From GCA-2705995 sp048267965 (GTDB lineage: Bacteria; Bacteroidota; Bacteroidia; Flavobacteriales_G; Salibacteraceae), in contig JBLWWK010000006.1 of the NCBI GenBank assembly GCA_048267965.1, forward strand, positions 81,362 to 145,361: 64,000 nucleotides of DNA. The letters are read 5' to 3'. This document shows, piece after piece, positions 44,839 through 55,148 of this stretch; position 1 is the stretch's first letter, and each line of letters begins with the position of its first letter. Made by a program: the position numbers and the translations under genes. The notes under the pieces are model-generated. The model was given only the letters and a program-made list of their open reading frames with translations. It did not search any database and was not told the DNA's origin.

Positions 44839-46872
44839 ATGCGTACATTTTTACTTACAATTACATTGCTTTTCAGCTCCGTTATTGGGTTTTCTCAACA
44901 GCAAGAACTTATCGTAATGCTGAAACACGATGCCAACATAAAAACGGTTCTTTCTGAAGTGGCGAGCAATGTACAAATCTCTTACAACCGAAATCTTGCA
45001 CCTTCGTTAAATACACATTTATTAACGGTTTCTACTAATTTAGAAGATGCCATGGCTCTACTGAAACAATGTGATGGCGTTCAGATTGTTCAACCCAATC
45101 AGCATAATATTGTGTTAAGGGCCACTACTCCCAACGATGTTGATTATTCTTCGCAATGGTCGTTAAGCGCCAATGCACCTGGTAGAGCTTTTGCTCCAGA
45201 AGCCTGGGATTATACTACAGGAGGTACTACAGCAAGAGGAGACGAAATTGTGGTAGCCGTAATTGACGATGGTTTCGACCTCAATCACGAAGACGTAGAT
45301 TATTACACCAATTCAGTTGAAATTCCAGGCGATGGAATCGATAACGACCTAAACGGCTATGTTGATGATGTTAACGGTTGGAACGCGTATGCCAGTAACG
45401 GCAATGTAACCTTTGATTCTCATGGCCAACACGTTGCCGGTATTATCGGAGCAAAAGGAAATAATACCTTGGGGGTTTCAGGTGTGAATTGGGATGTTTC
45501 TATTCTTCCGATTTCTGGTAGTTCTAGTAATCAAGCCGTGGTAATTGAAGCGTACGGTTATGCGCACGCTTTGCGCAAAAAATACAACGAAACCAATGGC
45601 GCTGAAGGTGCTTTTGTGGTAGTAACAAATGCTTCTTTTGGTGTTGATTTCGGAAACCCAGACGATTACCCTCTTTGGTGTGCTTTTTACGATTCGTTAG
45701 GTGCGCAAGGTATTCTAAGTTGTGGGGCTACTGCTAATTTAGGGATTGATGTAGATGCTTACGGAGATGTTCCCACTGCCTGCTCAAGCGATTATTTGAT
45801 AGCGGTGACCAATTCTACTATTACAGGAGAAAAATATTCTGGTGCTGGCTATGGAGCTACCACCATTGATATTGCCGCTCCAGGCACAAACGTTTACAAT
45901 ACTTTACCTTACGATAATTACGGTTCACTAACGGGTACAAGCATGGCCACTCCACATGTTGCGGGTGCTGTAGCGCTTATGTACGCGGCTATGTGTGAGA
46001 AGCGTTTAATCGATTTTTCATCTAAACCAGATGAATTAGCCTTGGCGGTGCGCGATTCTTTACTTCAACACGGTACTACTCCTATTGCTAGCTTAACCAA
46101 TCAGACCACTTCAGGCGGCATACTAAACCTTCAAAAGTGTGTTGAAAGCATGCGCAATTACGATTGTGTTGATTTGAGCTATTCAGTGGCCGATGATGAC
46201 TGCGGAAAATGTGAAGGCGAAATTGCCGTAGGTTCTTCTACTGGAGTTATACAGTTCGATTGGCCAGCTACTCTATCGGCTTCTGGTGCTGCCACTATTG
46301 CTAATGTCTGTGCTGGTGAGTACATTGTTACGTTAACCGATGTAAATGGTTTTACAGGTTATGATACCATTTCTGTAGAAGGAACCGCTCCTATTCTTGC
46401 CAATGAAACCATTACCAATAGTTACGATGTAGCAGGAAATGGAAGCATTATCACAGCTGTTACTGGCGGTACACCTCCGTATACGTATGCATGGAGCAAT
46501 GGAAGCACCGATGCCGAAATCAACAACTTACAACCTGGTAACTACTCATTAACCATCACCGATGCCAACGGATGTAGCTTTACGCAGTCGTTCAGAATTT
46601 CTTCTACCCTTAGTGCCATAGAAAATGCACAAAACAATGGATTTAGCGTTTTTCCAAACCCCGCAAAACATCAAATTACCCTTGTAGGAACCGAACCTCT
46701 TTCAACCATAGAAGTTTACCAATTAAATGGAGCTTTGCTAAAGATAGTAACAGTGAATGGTAGCGCACAGTCTACTACTCTTTCGATAGATGAGTTAAGC
46801 ACTGGTTTTTATTGGTTAACCCTTACGGATCTTAAAGGTGAAAAAACCAATATCAAGCTGATTAAGCATTAA
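44839..46872 (+). CDS. Secreted subtilisin-like protease (S8) with type IX secretion tail
   Basis: 677 residues. Signal peptide (about 1-19), propeptide (about 20-90), S8 domain with the triad near D142 (AVIDDGFD), H195 (SHGQHVAG) and S368 (GTSMATPHVAGA), a calcium-site-like insert rich in Asp/Asn (about 155-185), a SprB-type repeat (PPYTYAWSNGSTDAEI, about 545-590) and a C-terminal sorting domain starting NGFSVFPNP and ending LIKH. It is expected to be exported by the Bacteroidota Por system and anchored or released at the cell surface. An iterated-word copy at 46684 is read as Val-Gly-Thr. Confidence 0.94.
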   Translation: MRTFLLTITLLFSSVIGFSQQQELIVMLKHDANIKTVLSEVASNVQISYNRNLAPSLNTHLLTVSTNLEDAMALLKQCDGVQIVQPNQHNIVLRATTPNDVDYSSQWSLSANAPGRAFAPEAWDYTTGGTTARGDEIVVAVIDDGFDLNHEDVDYYTNSVEIPGDGIDNDLNGYVDDVNGWNAYASNGNVTFDSHGQHVAGIIGAKGNNTLGVSGVNWDVSILPISGSSSNQAVVIEAYGYAHALRKKYNETNGAEGAFVVVTNASFGVDFGNPDDYPLWCAFYDSLGAQGILSCGATANLGIDVDAYGDVPTACSSDYLIAVTNSTITGEKYSGAGYGATTIDIAAPGTNVYNTLPYDNYGSLTGTSMATPHVAGAVALMYAAMCEKRLIDFSSKPDELALAVRDSLLQHGTTPIASLTNQTTSGGILNLQKCVESMRNYDCVDLSYSVADDDCGKCEGEIAVGSSTGVIQFDWPATLSASGAATIANVCAGEYIVTLTDVNGFTGYDTISVEGTAPILANETITNSYDVAGNGSIITAVTGGTPPYTYAWSNGSTDAEINNLQPGNYSLTITDANGCSFTQSFRISSTLSAIENAQNNGFSVFPNPAKHQITLVGTEPLSTIEVYQLNGALLKIVTVNGSAQSTTLSIDELSTGFYWLTLTDLKGEKTNIKLIKH

Positions 46873-47375
46873 AAATCAGGAACTGGCTCAACACAATGAT
46901 TGAGCTCATCGAGAAGAAAATTATAAAGCTCGTGCATTTGATTATGTCCGAGCTTTTTTCCTGCTTGGGCAATGGCATACGCTGCTATTAAAGCTATAGA
47001 GGCAATTCCAAACACCCACATTCCCCACGGGGTTTGTTCTAAGGTTAACTGAGAAAACCCCGTCATCAATCCGAAAGTAGCGAGTAAACCAAGCGTTGAG
47101 TAGATAAACACAAACTTTGTCCACACGGTGGGTTTGGGTCCCATTAGGCCTTTTATTAGGGTTTTGGTTTCTTTCTCTTCGATAGAGATATCGAGTTGTG
47201 GAGACCAATAATGTTGGTCTTTTCGTGGTACATTAATTACCACGTGATAATCTCTCACAGTGCCGTGAAATCCTTGCTGGTTATTGGCCAAGTGGTGCCT
47301 AAATTGCTCTAGAAGTTGTTCTCTTTGTAGAGGCGTTTTTAATTGAAAACGCGGTCTTAATTCAATGCTCGACAT
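46869..47375 (-). CDS. Conserved membrane protein of unknown function
   Basis: 168 residues: a cytosolic N-terminal domain (about 1-85; PRFQLKTPLQREQLLEQF and WSPQLDISIEE), two transmembrane segments (about 88-107 and 118-138) and a short helical tail with NQMHELYNFLLDEL. No catalytic motifs. It is convergent with the subtilase and overlaps its stop by 4 bases. Confidence 0.8.
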   Translation of the reverse strand: MSSIELRPRFQLKTPLQREQLLEQFRHHLANNQQGFHGTVRDYHVVINVPRKDQHYWSPQLDISIEEKETKTLIKGLMGPKPTVWTKFVFIYSTLGLLATFGLMTGFSQLTLEQTPWGMWVFGIASIALIAAYAIAQAGKKLGHNQMHELYNFLLDELNHCVEPVPDF

Positions 47376-47504
47376 AGGTTCAAATTGCCTCAGAAATTTA
47401 AGACAATCTTCTAAAAGAATTGGACACTGAAGCAGTAAATCCCTTTACAAAATCCGATTCGATAGTTCATTTCCGAAGAAACCAACCCAGAATTTCAAAA
47501 AACT

Positions 47505-48150
47505 TAATTCGTTGCTAAAACGAATACTTGAATCATAAGGCAGTGTAGGCAATTCAAAACGTGAAAAGAAGGATTGTGTTAATCTTTTTGGAGGAGCAAA
47601 AAGATAACAACCGAAACACATCGTGTTGAGCTCACGAGTTCCTTTAAAAACAAACCGAAACGAGTAAAAACTCCATCGCCTCACCCTTCGCACAAGCTGG
47701 CTCAATAGCTTCCCAAGCTATTGCCCTCAAAAATCGCAACTGCGGTGGCAAAAACATCTATCACTGCCAAAAGTCACAGCATCCGATTTCCAATCGAATT
47801 TAGAATTGAGTTTCTTCTGTTTTCAACATCGGATTTTTGAATTTTTCATCCTTAACAAAGAATCCAAGGTAGAATCTGTAAAACCCTATCCAGTCGGTAG
47901 ACTTGAGATTTTCGGCATCGGATGGTTTTGGTAGAAATACCAGAGAGCGCAGCGTAACCGAACACGCTGTTTGAGCTCAGGCATCGGCTTTTTGTGAAAA
48001 AGGCGCTAATGCCGTTTGCGAGTTCGGGTGAGGTAGTGAAGCGAACGCCAGTAGTTCAACAAAATGGAATACGCAGCCTTGAATTTTGTTTCCATCCCGC
48101 CAGCTGGCTCAATAGCTCCCCAAGCTATTGCCCTGGTTCAAGCCAAAAGA
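47505..48150 (+). repeat. Composite structured repeat, copy D
   Basis: In order: a truncated M1 (left half, 47530-47563), the CGAAACACATCGTGTTGAGC block (about 47611-47639), M2 (47703-47723), M3 (about 47738-47790), a long module M4 (about 47905-48100, with GGTAGAAATACC hairpin and GAGCGCAGCGTAACCGAACA) and a second M2 (48110-48130). Copy E carries the same modules in the same order on the other strand. No convincing open frame. A GGTTCCTACCG copy follows at 48240. Confidence 0.85.
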
Positions 48151-48278
48151 AATTAAGAACAACTTTTCCTCATTTTTTAAGCATTAAAAAAATGAGAATT
48201 TGACTTAGATGATGGAAAAGGGTAGAAAAAGAAGAGTTCGGTTCCTACCGAAAATGCAGAGCAAAAAAAATAGCGAGA

Positions 48279-49028
48279 TTAACCCGCTATTTTTGCTTTT
48301 TTCTTTTCGACTGGCTCCATCGGAATCAGCTTACCATCGTTGTAATAAGGTAAAACGTTGGCTTGATCCATGCTTAAGCAGTAGCGAATATCTTCTTTTA
48401 AGTTGAGTCTTTTCAACCTTCTACGATGAGAAGAATTCATCAAGAATTTGTACGGATCGTCTTTCGCCAAGTTGTATAAATACATAGCCGAAAGTGCGCT
48501 ATCTTCGATTTCTGTGAGGCTTCCGCGTTTGTTGAGCTCGTTGGTTAAGGCACCTGCGAAAAGCGTATCTTCCAGGTTATATCTGCCTTTCCAGCCCGAA
48601 CAAAGAACGATAATATCTAAATCTTGCTTGCAGAGGTAATCAACAATAGTGGTGAAATTGGTAAAAGCGCCAATTAATACTTTATGGCTTTCTTTGGCCA
48701 TATTGATCGCCTTAGTTCCATTAGTAGTAGTTAACACAATGCTTTTGTCTTCGATAACTTCTGGACACATATAGCTGTAAGGCGAGTTACCAAAATCGAA
48801 GCCTTCTAACTGCTCTCCGTTGCGTTCGGCTCCTACCAAAAAACCTTGACTTTGAAGGTCTTTGGCTTCTTCTATAGTGCTTACCGGAATTATTTCTTTG
48901 GCTCCGTGCTGCAATGCAGTGCAAATAGCAGAAGTTGCTCTTAATATATCGGTTACTACTACAATGCTATCGAGGTTTTCGTAAACGCTGTAGTTCTCTG
49001 GTGTAAAACTTACTTCAATCTTCGACAT
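48279..49028 (-). CDS. comB: 2-phosphosulfolactate phosphatase (ComB family)
   Basis: 249 residues, cytosolic, Mg2+-dependent. Conserved VVTDILRATSAICTAL (about 24-39), VGAERNGEQLEGFDFGNSP (about 80-98) and LTTTNGTKA (about 116-124) identify ComB, known from archaeal coenzyme M synthesis; in bacteria the enzyme acts on phosphosulfolactate or a related ester. No other CoM genes are near, so the local pathway is open. It is 24 bases downstream of gcvT in the same direction and may share its transcript. Confidence 0.9.
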   Translation of the reverse strand: MSKIEVSFTPENYSVYENLDSIVVVTDILRATSAICTALQHGAKEIIPVSTIEEAKDLQSQGFLVGAERNGEQLEGFDFGNSPYSYMCPEVIEDKSIVLTTTNGTKAINMAKESHKVLIGAFTNFTTIVDYLCKQDLDIIVLCSGWKGRYNLEDTLFAGALTNELNKRGSLTEIEDSALSAMYLYNLAKDDPYKFLMNSSHRRRLKRLNLKEDIRYCLSMDQANVLPYYNDGKLIPMEPVEKKKAKIAG

Positions 49029-49052
49029 GAATTCTCTCCGCTTTTTAGGCTG

Positions 49053-50141
49053 TTACTTTTTTAAGAACGGTAATTTAACAACCTCTGCTTTCAACGATTT
49101 TTTTCTAACCTGAATAAAGATTTCGGTTCCTACCTTGTTAGCTGGTACGTTAATATACCCCAAACCAATACCTTCTTTTAGAGATGGCGACATGGTGCCT
49201 GAAGTTACTTTCCCGATTTCTTCGTTATTTTCGTTGGTAATGGTGTAGCCTTGACGTGGAATACCTTTATCTACCATTTTAAAAGCAGCTAACTTTCTTG
49301 TTGGTTTATCTTCTTTTTGTTGAGCTAAGAAATCACGATCAATAAAGTCGTTACCATCTACAAATTTGGTAATCCAACCTAAGCCCGCTTCAATAGGTGA
49401 GGTAGTATCGTCTATATCGTTTCCGTACAAACAAAAGCCCATTTCTAAACGGAGGGTATCTCTAGCTCCCAAACCTGCTGGCTGGATGTTAAACGCTTCT
49501 CCGGCTTTCATCACTGCATCAAAAACTTGCTCAATACCATCGTTCGGAACGTAAATTTCGAAACCGCCAGCACCGGTATAACCCGTTGCAGAAACAATCA
49601 CATTTTCTACTCCCGCAAAAGTTGCTTTTTCGAAAGTGTAATACGTCATATCGCTTAGGTTCACTTCGGTAAGCGCCTGCATAGCTTGAGCCGCTTTAGG
49701 ACCTTGAACTGCTAATAGCGAAAGATCATCTGAACTATTGCACAGCGTAGCTTCAAAATCGTTGTTGGCTTGAATCCAATCCCAATCTTTATCAATATTA
49801 GAGGCATTTACCACTAATAAATACTCGTTTTCGCTCATGCAATAAACCAGTAAATCGTCTACGATTCCGCCTTTGCCATTAGGCATACAGGTATACTGGA
49901 TTTTTCCGGGAGTTAATTTACGAGCATCGTTAGTAGAAATACGCTGAACCAATTCTAGCGCTTCTTCGCCCTTCACGTAAAATTCGCCCATGTGAGAAAC
50001 ATCAAACACGCCCAAGTTTTCACGAACATTCAAATGTTCTTCTGATAAACCTGAGTACTGCAAAGGCATGTTATAACCCGCAAATGGAACCATTTTAGCG
50101 CCTAGTGCTATGTGCTTGTCTTTTAAGGCAATATCTTTCAT
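49053..50141 (-). CDS. gcvT: Glycine cleavage system T protein (aminomethyltransferase)
   Basis: 362 residues from the ATG at 50141 (MKDIALKDKHIALGAKM); the frame is open upstream but the extra residues are not family-like. It transfers the methylene group from the H protein to tetrahydrofolate, releasing ammonia. FAGYNMPLQYSG, GVFDVSHMGEF, TGYTGAGGFEIY and LEMGFCLYG are family hallmarks and the length is normal. Other gcv genes are not adjacent. An iterated-word copy (49125) is read as Val-Gly-Thr. Confidence 0.95.
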   Translation of the reverse strand: MKDIALKDKHIALGAKMVPFAGYNMPLQYSGLSEEHLNVRENLGVFDVSHMGEFYVKGEEALELVQRISTNDARKLTPGKIQYTCMPNGKGGIVDDLLVYCMSENEYLLVVNASNIDKDWDWIQANNDFEATLCNSSDDLSLLAVQGPKAAQAMQALTEVNLSDMTYYTFEKATFAGVENVIVSATGYTGAGGFEIYVPNDGIEQVFDAVMKAGEAFNIQPAGLGARDTLRLEMGFCLYGNDIDDTTSPIEAGLGWITKFVDGNDFIDRDFLAQQKEDKPTRKLAAFKMVDKGIPRQGYTITNENNEEIGKVTSGTMSPSLKEGIGLGYINVPANKVGTEIFIQVRKKSLKAEVVKLPFLKK

Positions 50142-50492
50142 AGAGTGAAAATTCAATCGTGCAAAGATAAAATTACCCTTAACATAGAATTGCCGAACAG
50201 GTTGAAAGTAATTAACCGCACACAATAAACGTATAGTTAAAATGAATTTTACGTTAACGGTACGAACCTATTTTGGCTACAATTGTGATTCCTTCTTTAT
50301 TTGAGCATTTTCACCACAAATTAACCTAAAGGATGTAAATTGTTTCAATTGACGTTTTATTTAAAACCTCAAGAGTGTTTTACCTCAATTGTTAATAAAT
50401 GTGAATCTATTTTTTAAAATCCCCTACAAAAGGTTAGCACCTTCGGTACGGATTCTTTTATATTTGGAACCTTCAAGAACAAAAACCGAAAA
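50142..50492. other. Divergent intergenic region gcvT / CapD-like gene
   Basis: About 350 A+T-rich bases without a gene. The right side holds the promoter box at 50459-50466. GGTACGAACC at about 50259 is a one-mismatch form of the iterated word. Confidence 0.5.
50459..50466 (+). promoter_or_regulatory. Bacteroidota-type -7 box (TATATTTG)
   Basis: A perfect TAnnTTTG match 27 bases upstream of the ATG at 50493. A clear -33 TTTG is not seen at the usual distance. Confidence 0.5.
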
Positions 50493-52406
50493 ATGATACT
50501 GCTAAAACAAGACAAAAACACACCAAGGTGGATTGTACTAATCTTAGACATTGGTATAACTTCTTTTGCTTTGGCAACGGCATTTTTGCTGCGCTTTAAC
50601 TTCAATATTCCAGAAAACGAATTCAGCGTATTTCCGTTGGCTTTTGGAACCATTATCGCTATTCGGTTGGCTTTTTTCTTGTTATTTAGAACCTACACGG
50701 GTATTGTTAGGCATACTTCTATTAACGATTTTCAGCGAATTTTCTTAGCTACCACTTCCGGAACAATCTTTTTGTTCATTGTTAATTTGGTAAGGTACTA
50801 CATGGGTGATGAGAAGTTTATCGCGCCTTATTCTGTACTGATTATCGAGTTTTTGCTCACCTTTTTCTTAATGGGTTCTTTGCGTGTTGCGGTAAAATTA
50901 GTGTACCAAGAAATTGTTCGCCATGCGCAAGAAAAACTCGATGTATTAATTTTTGGTGCGGGCGAAAGTGGTATCACCGCCAAGCGCGCCATGGATCGCG
51001 TGGTAGACAAGAAATACAACGTAGTAGCTTTTGTAGACGAAAACAAAAGTAAAATTGGTAAAACCCTTGAAGGATCGCGTGTAATCAGCACCTACGAGAT
51101 GAAAAAAATCTTTACTGAAAATCCGCCCGATCAGTTTATTCTCGCGGCAAATCTTTCTAAAGAAAAACGCGCAGAATTGATTGAATGCGCTTTAAAGCAC
51201 AATGTAACGGCCTTCACAATCCCGAAGGTACAAGATTGGATCAACGATAATTTTACCGTTCAGCAGATTCAAAAAGTAAAGATTGAAGACCTTTTGGGTA
51301 GAAAGCAAATTAACCTCGACCAAGAGAAAGTTAGTGAAGAATTGCGCGGACGAGTAGTTTTGATCACAGGGGCAGCTGGTTCTATAGGTTCAGGCATGGT
51401 TCGCCAAATTGCAGCTTACTCGCCAGAGAAAATTATAATGCTCGATCAAGGTGAATCTCCTATTTACGAAATTGAGCACGAGATTATTGACACATTCGGT
51501 AGCAACGTGGCAGAAGTGGTAGTTGCCGATATTCGTGAAGCAGAGCGCATGGAGAATGTTTTTAGAACATTTAGACCCGAAATTGTATATCACGCAGCTG
51601 CCTATAAGCACGTTCCATTGATGGAAAGCAATCCATCTGAGGCCATTCGCACCAATATTTTAGGAACCAAAAACCTCGTTGATTTAGCCGAAAAATACAA
51701 CGTAAAGAAATTTGTAATGGTTTCTACCGATAAGGCCGTTAACCCTACCAACGTAATGGGTGCTTCGAAACGAATTGCCGAAATTTACGCTCAAAGTAAG
51801 AATACCCAATCGAAGGGCACACGCTATATCACAACACGTTTCGGTAACGTTTTAGGCTCTAATGGTTCGGTAATTCCTCGTTTTAGAAAGCAAATTGAAT
51901 CAGGCGGTCCCATTACGGTGACCCACCCAGAAATTATCCGCTATTTTATGACCATTCCTGAGGCTTGCCAATTGGTATTAGAGGCAGGAACCATGGGTGA
52001 AGGTGGTGAGATTTTTATTTTCGATATGGGCGAACCCGTGAAAATTGTGGATTTAGCCAAGAAAATGATTCGCTTATCGGGGCTAAAACTCGATGAGGAT
52101 ATCCAAATTAAATTTACAGGTTTACGCCCTGGTGAAAAGCTATACGAAGAGCTCTTAGCCAATGAAGAGAACACGCAAAAAACCCATCATCCGCAAATTA
52201 TGATTGCCAAGGTTCGCAGTTACGATTACGATTCAATCACTACCATGATTTGTGACTTAATTGGGATGTATCGAACGCAAAACAACATGAACATTGTGGC
52301 TAAAATGAAGCAAATTGTTCCTGAGTTTAAAAGTAAAAACAGCATCTACGCTGAGTTAGATTACGATTCAGAAGAAGAAACTACTGAAGCTTCTAAAGAA
52401 GCCTAA
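50493..52406 (+). CDS. CapD/FlaA1-type membrane nucleoside-diphosphate-sugar epimerase/dehydratase
   Basis: 637 residues: four N-terminal transmembrane helices (about 10-135), a CoA-binding-like Rossmann domain (about 140-260, FGAGESGI) and a short-chain dehydratase domain with ITGAAGSIGSG (about 290-300), YHAAAYKHVPLME and FVMVSTDKAVNPTN. It acts on UDP-GlcNAc-type sugars at the start of polysaccharide or O-glycan synthesis (4,6-dehydratase in the family). The small thioesterase gene starts 4 bases after its stop, so they share a transcript. Confidence 0.92.
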   Translation: MILLKQDKNTPRWIVLILDIGITSFALATAFLLRFNFNIPENEFSVFPLAFGTIIAIRLAFFLLFRTYTGIVRHTSINDFQRIFLATTSGTIFLFIVNLVRYYMGDEKFIAPYSVLIIEFLLTFFLMGSLRVAVKLVYQEIVRHAQEKLDVLIFGAGESGITAKRAMDRVVDKKYNVVAFVDENKSKIGKTLEGSRVISTYEMKKIFTENPPDQFILAANLSKEKRAELIECALKHNVTAFTIPKVQDWINDNFTVQQIQKVKIEDLLGRKQINLDQEKVSEELRGRVVLITGAAGSIGSGMVRQIAAYSPEKIIMLDQGESPIYEIEHEIIDTFGSNVAEVVVADIREAERMENVFRTFRPEIVYHAAAYKHVPLMESNPSEAIRTNILGTKNLVDLAEKYNVKKFVMVSTDKAVNPTNVMGASKRIAEIYAQSKNTQSKGTRYITTRFGNVLGSNGSVIPRFRKQIESGGPITVTHPEIIRYFMTIPEACQLVLEAGTMGEGGEIFIFDMGEPVKIVDLAKKMIRLSGLKLDEDIQIKFTGLRPGEKLYEELLANEENTQKTHHPQIMIAKVRSYDYDSITTMICDLIGMYRTQNNMNIVAKMKQIVPEFKSKNSIYAELDYDSEEETTEASKEA

Positions 52407-52410
52407 TTTT

Positions 52411-52824
52411 ATGCGCTTTTACACCCGAATTCCTATTCGATTTCGTGATTTAGATGCGATGTCGCACGTGAATAATGCCGTTTATTTTTCGTTGGTAGAG
52501 CAAGGCCGTATAGATTATTTTCAGCACGTAATTGGCCCGCGTCACAACTGGAAAGAATTTGGTGTTTTAATTGCTCGCAATGAAATAGACTACCTCTCTC
52601 CTATTGTGCTAGAAGACGAGCTGTACTGTGGTATTCAGGTAACTCGTGTAGGAACCAAAAGCATCTCTATTGATTTCGAATTAATAATTCAGAGAGAAAA
52701 CGGTGAAAAAACATTGGCCGCCCAAGGAAAAAATGTTCTTGTTTGTCACGATCATGTTCAAATGAAAACGGCAGCGGTTCCTACCGATTGGAAACTAAAA
52801 ATAGCCGAATACGAAAATGGCTAA
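52411..52824 (+). CDS. Acyl-CoA thioesterase (4HBT hot-dog fold)
   Basis: 137 residues. RFRDLDAMSHVNNAVYFS (about 10-27) carries the catalytic Asp and the helix of the 4-hydroxybenzoyl-CoA thioesterase/YbgC group. Substrate is probably a short or medium acyl-CoA. It follows the CapD-like gene by 4 bases and converges with the RND gene 3 bases apart. Two iterated-word copies (52648 Val-Gly-Thr, 52776 Val-Pro-Thr) lie in its small frame. Confidence 0.9.
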   Translation: MRFYTRIPIRFRDLDAMSHVNNAVYFSLVEQGRIDYFQHVIGPRHNWKEFGVLIARNEIDYLSPIVLEDELYCGIQVTRVGTKSISIDFELIIQRENGEKTLAAQGKNVLVCHDHVQMKTAAVPTDWKLKIAEYENG

Positions 52825-52827
52825 ATT

Positions 52828-55101
52828 CTATTTCTTCGCCCATTTTTGTTGCTTATTTCCGTAAAAAGTGATGATCAATGCCGGCAACAAGACCAAATCG
52901 GCAAATACCGCAAAAAGCAAGGTCATACTCACCAACAAGCCAATGTAAAAAGTACTAGTAAAATCGCTCAAAATCAGGGTAACAAATCCTGAGCACAAAA
53001 TAAGGCTGGTCACGGTAATGGCTTTTCCGGTAGAAATACTACTCCTTTTCAACGCGTACAACATCGACTTACCTTTGTTCAACTCTAAACGTAACTTACT
53101 CATATAGTGAATAGTATCGTCTACTGCAATACCAAAAGCAATGGTGAAAATAATTGAGGTACTCACTTTTAAATCGATGCCTGTAAAGCCCATAAAACCA
53201 CCAATTAACAAAAGAGGCAAAACGTTAGGAACCAGTGTAATAAGTACAATCTTTAACGATCGAAACAATACACCCATTATTAGGGCAATTACGCCAAATG
53301 CAATGAGCAAACCGTACATCATGTTTTGAGCCAATGATTCGTTGTTTTTATCGATCAATAGCGCCATACCCGTTTGCTTATAGCCCAACAAAGAAGTATC
53401 AATCAACTCGGGCAATTCTCGCTCGGCAATTTCATTTAACTGCTTCATTTTATTACCACCGTAGTCTTCTACCTTAGCACTGATTCTTCCTTCTTGCAAA
53501 TCTTCGGTCACCAATGCCTGAAACTCTTGCTGGTGCTTAAAACGGTCGAGTATTCTCTTGATTCTACGGCTACTTTTCTCATCGGTAGGAACCGTATACA
53601 TCTCTGGATTGCCCCCATTTAAGGCTTGATGAATGGTTTTTGAAAAAGTAAGGGGTGACGTAACGAAACCAATTTCGTAATGATCTACTAAATAGGCTTC
53701 TAACTTTTGAATTTCTAGCTGAACGTCTTTATCGTAAAGGGTTTTGGTAGAATCTTTTACCCAAATGGCTACATCGAACGGACGAACACCCGCAAATTTT
53801 TCTTCAAAAAACTCAAAGTCGGCTCGGTGCGGATCGTCTTCAGATAAATCTTCTAGTAAATAATTATCAACGCGGATATTTGAAATTCCTGCACCTGCTA
53901 AGGCAATAAGAATTACGGTTCCTACAATGAGCAGCTTTCTGTGCTTAATGGTAAAACCGAACAGTTTGTGCATGCGCTGATTCCAAAAAAGTTGTTCGTT
54001 TTTAGTTTCTGCAATTACGGGTTTCTTAAAGAGAATTAAAATGGAAGGCAACAACGAAAAAGCCAGTAAAAACGCAAGAAAAACGCCAATAGCGGTGTTA
54101 ATCCCGAACTGACGAACTGGAACAATATTGGCCGTTAAAAGCGTTAAAAAACCGATGGCGGTAGTCACCGAAGTAAGCAGAGTAGCCATGCCGATGTGCT
54201 TAAATGCAATTTTTACGGCCTCTACTTTTGTATGTCCGTTTCGCAGCTCTTCTAAATAGCGGGTAAGAATATGCACCACATCGCTCATGCCAACCACAAA
54301 TAGAATGGTGGGCAATAAAACCGACATCAAATCGAGCGATTTTCCCATTAAACTCATGGCCGCCAATAACCAACTTATGGCCAAAATCACTACCACAATC
54401 GGCACCCAAATTCCCCACAAAGAGCGGTACGTAAACCATAAAAACAGGATGAGCAAAACCAGTGAGCTGGCTACAAAAATGCTCAGGTCGAATTTCATTT
54501 TATCTACAAAATACTTTTGACCGTTGATTCGGCCAGAAACATGCATTTCGTCAAATTCGAAGGTTTTGTAAATATTGTCTAACACCATTACTAGCGAGTC
54601 GCTTGCCACTTTAGATAAGCCCGGTTCGGTAATGAGCGTAACACAAAGCGCTTTGGCATCGGTAGAAAAGAAAGAACCCACTAAATGCTCAGATTGATAG
54701 ATTCTTGCTGAGTCTTTGGGCAGTTTTTCGGCAGAATTGGGATGCAGATAAGGTGCTTCGATGGGCCCGAAAGGGCCCATAATGAGTTGAGACACATTCG
54801 TGGGCGAAGCCACGCGAAGCACCTTATCTACCGTTTGTAAAGTATCGGTTAGTTGAGCTACTTTTTGTAAGAAAACCGTATCGAAGATGGAATTTTTGTT
54901 TTCTAACCCAATGAGCACGAAATCGTTATCGGGCATGAATTTTTCTCGAAATTCATTGTAAAACTCTAATTCTGGATCGTTTACCGGAAAAAAGCTTTCG
55001 AATTCGTAATCGAATCGAAGCTGACTAATAGGATATAAAGCCGCCAGCGTAATAACGCCAATAACAACGATAACGGTTCTAGCAAGTTGTTGATAATTCA
55101 A
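52828..55101 (-). CDS. RND/MMPL-family transporter (Patched-like)
   Basis: 757 residues with about twelve transmembrane segments in two halves, each with a large periplasmic loop after its first helix. GMSDVVHILTRYLEEL (first half) and AFGIAVDDTIHYMSKL (second half) are the helix-4-type motifs with the proton-relay Asp pairs of the MMPL/sterol-sensing group. Such proteins move lipids or hydrophobic molecules to the outer envelope. No adaptor or outer-membrane partner is adjacent. Two iterated-word copies (53584, 53937) lie within. Confidence 0.9.
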   Translation of the reverse strand: MNYQQLARTVIVVIGVITLAALYPISQLRFDYEFESFFPVNDPELEFYNEFREKFMPDNDFVLIGLENKNSIFDTVFLQKVAQLTDTLQTVDKVLRVASPTNVSQLIMGPFGPIEAPYLHPNSAEKLPKDSARIYQSEHLVGSFFSTDAKALCVTLITEPGLSKVASDSLVMVLDNIYKTFEFDEMHVSGRINGQKYFVDKMKFDLSIFVASSLVLLILFLWFTYRSLWGIWVPIVVVILAISWLLAAMSLMGKSLDLMSVLLPTILFVVGMSDVVHILTRYLEELRNGHTKVEAVKIAFKHIGMATLLTSVTTAIGFLTLLTANIVPVRQFGINTAIGVFLAFLLAFSLLPSILILFKKPVIAETKNEQLFWNQRMHKLFGFTIKHRKLLIVGTVILIALAGAGISNIRVDNYLLEDLSEDDPHRADFEFFEEKFAGVRPFDVAIWVKDSTKTLYDKDVQLEIQKLEAYLVDHYEIGFVTSPLTFSKTIHQALNGGNPEMYTVPTDEKSSRRIKRILDRFKHQQEFQALVTEDLQEGRISAKVEDYGGNKMKQLNEIAERELPELIDTSLLGYKQTGMALLIDKNNESLAQNMMYGLLIAFGVIALIMGVLFRSLKIVLITLVPNVLPLLLIGGFMGFTGIDLKVSTSIIFTIAFGIAVDDTIHYMSKLRLELNKGKSMLYALKRSSISTGKAITVTSLILCSGFVTLILSDFTSTFYIGLLVSMTLLFAVFADLVLLPALIITFYGNKQQKWAKK

Positions 55102-55148
55102 AGCAATGGATTTGGATACATAACCGATGATTCGCTGAATAGTTCTTC

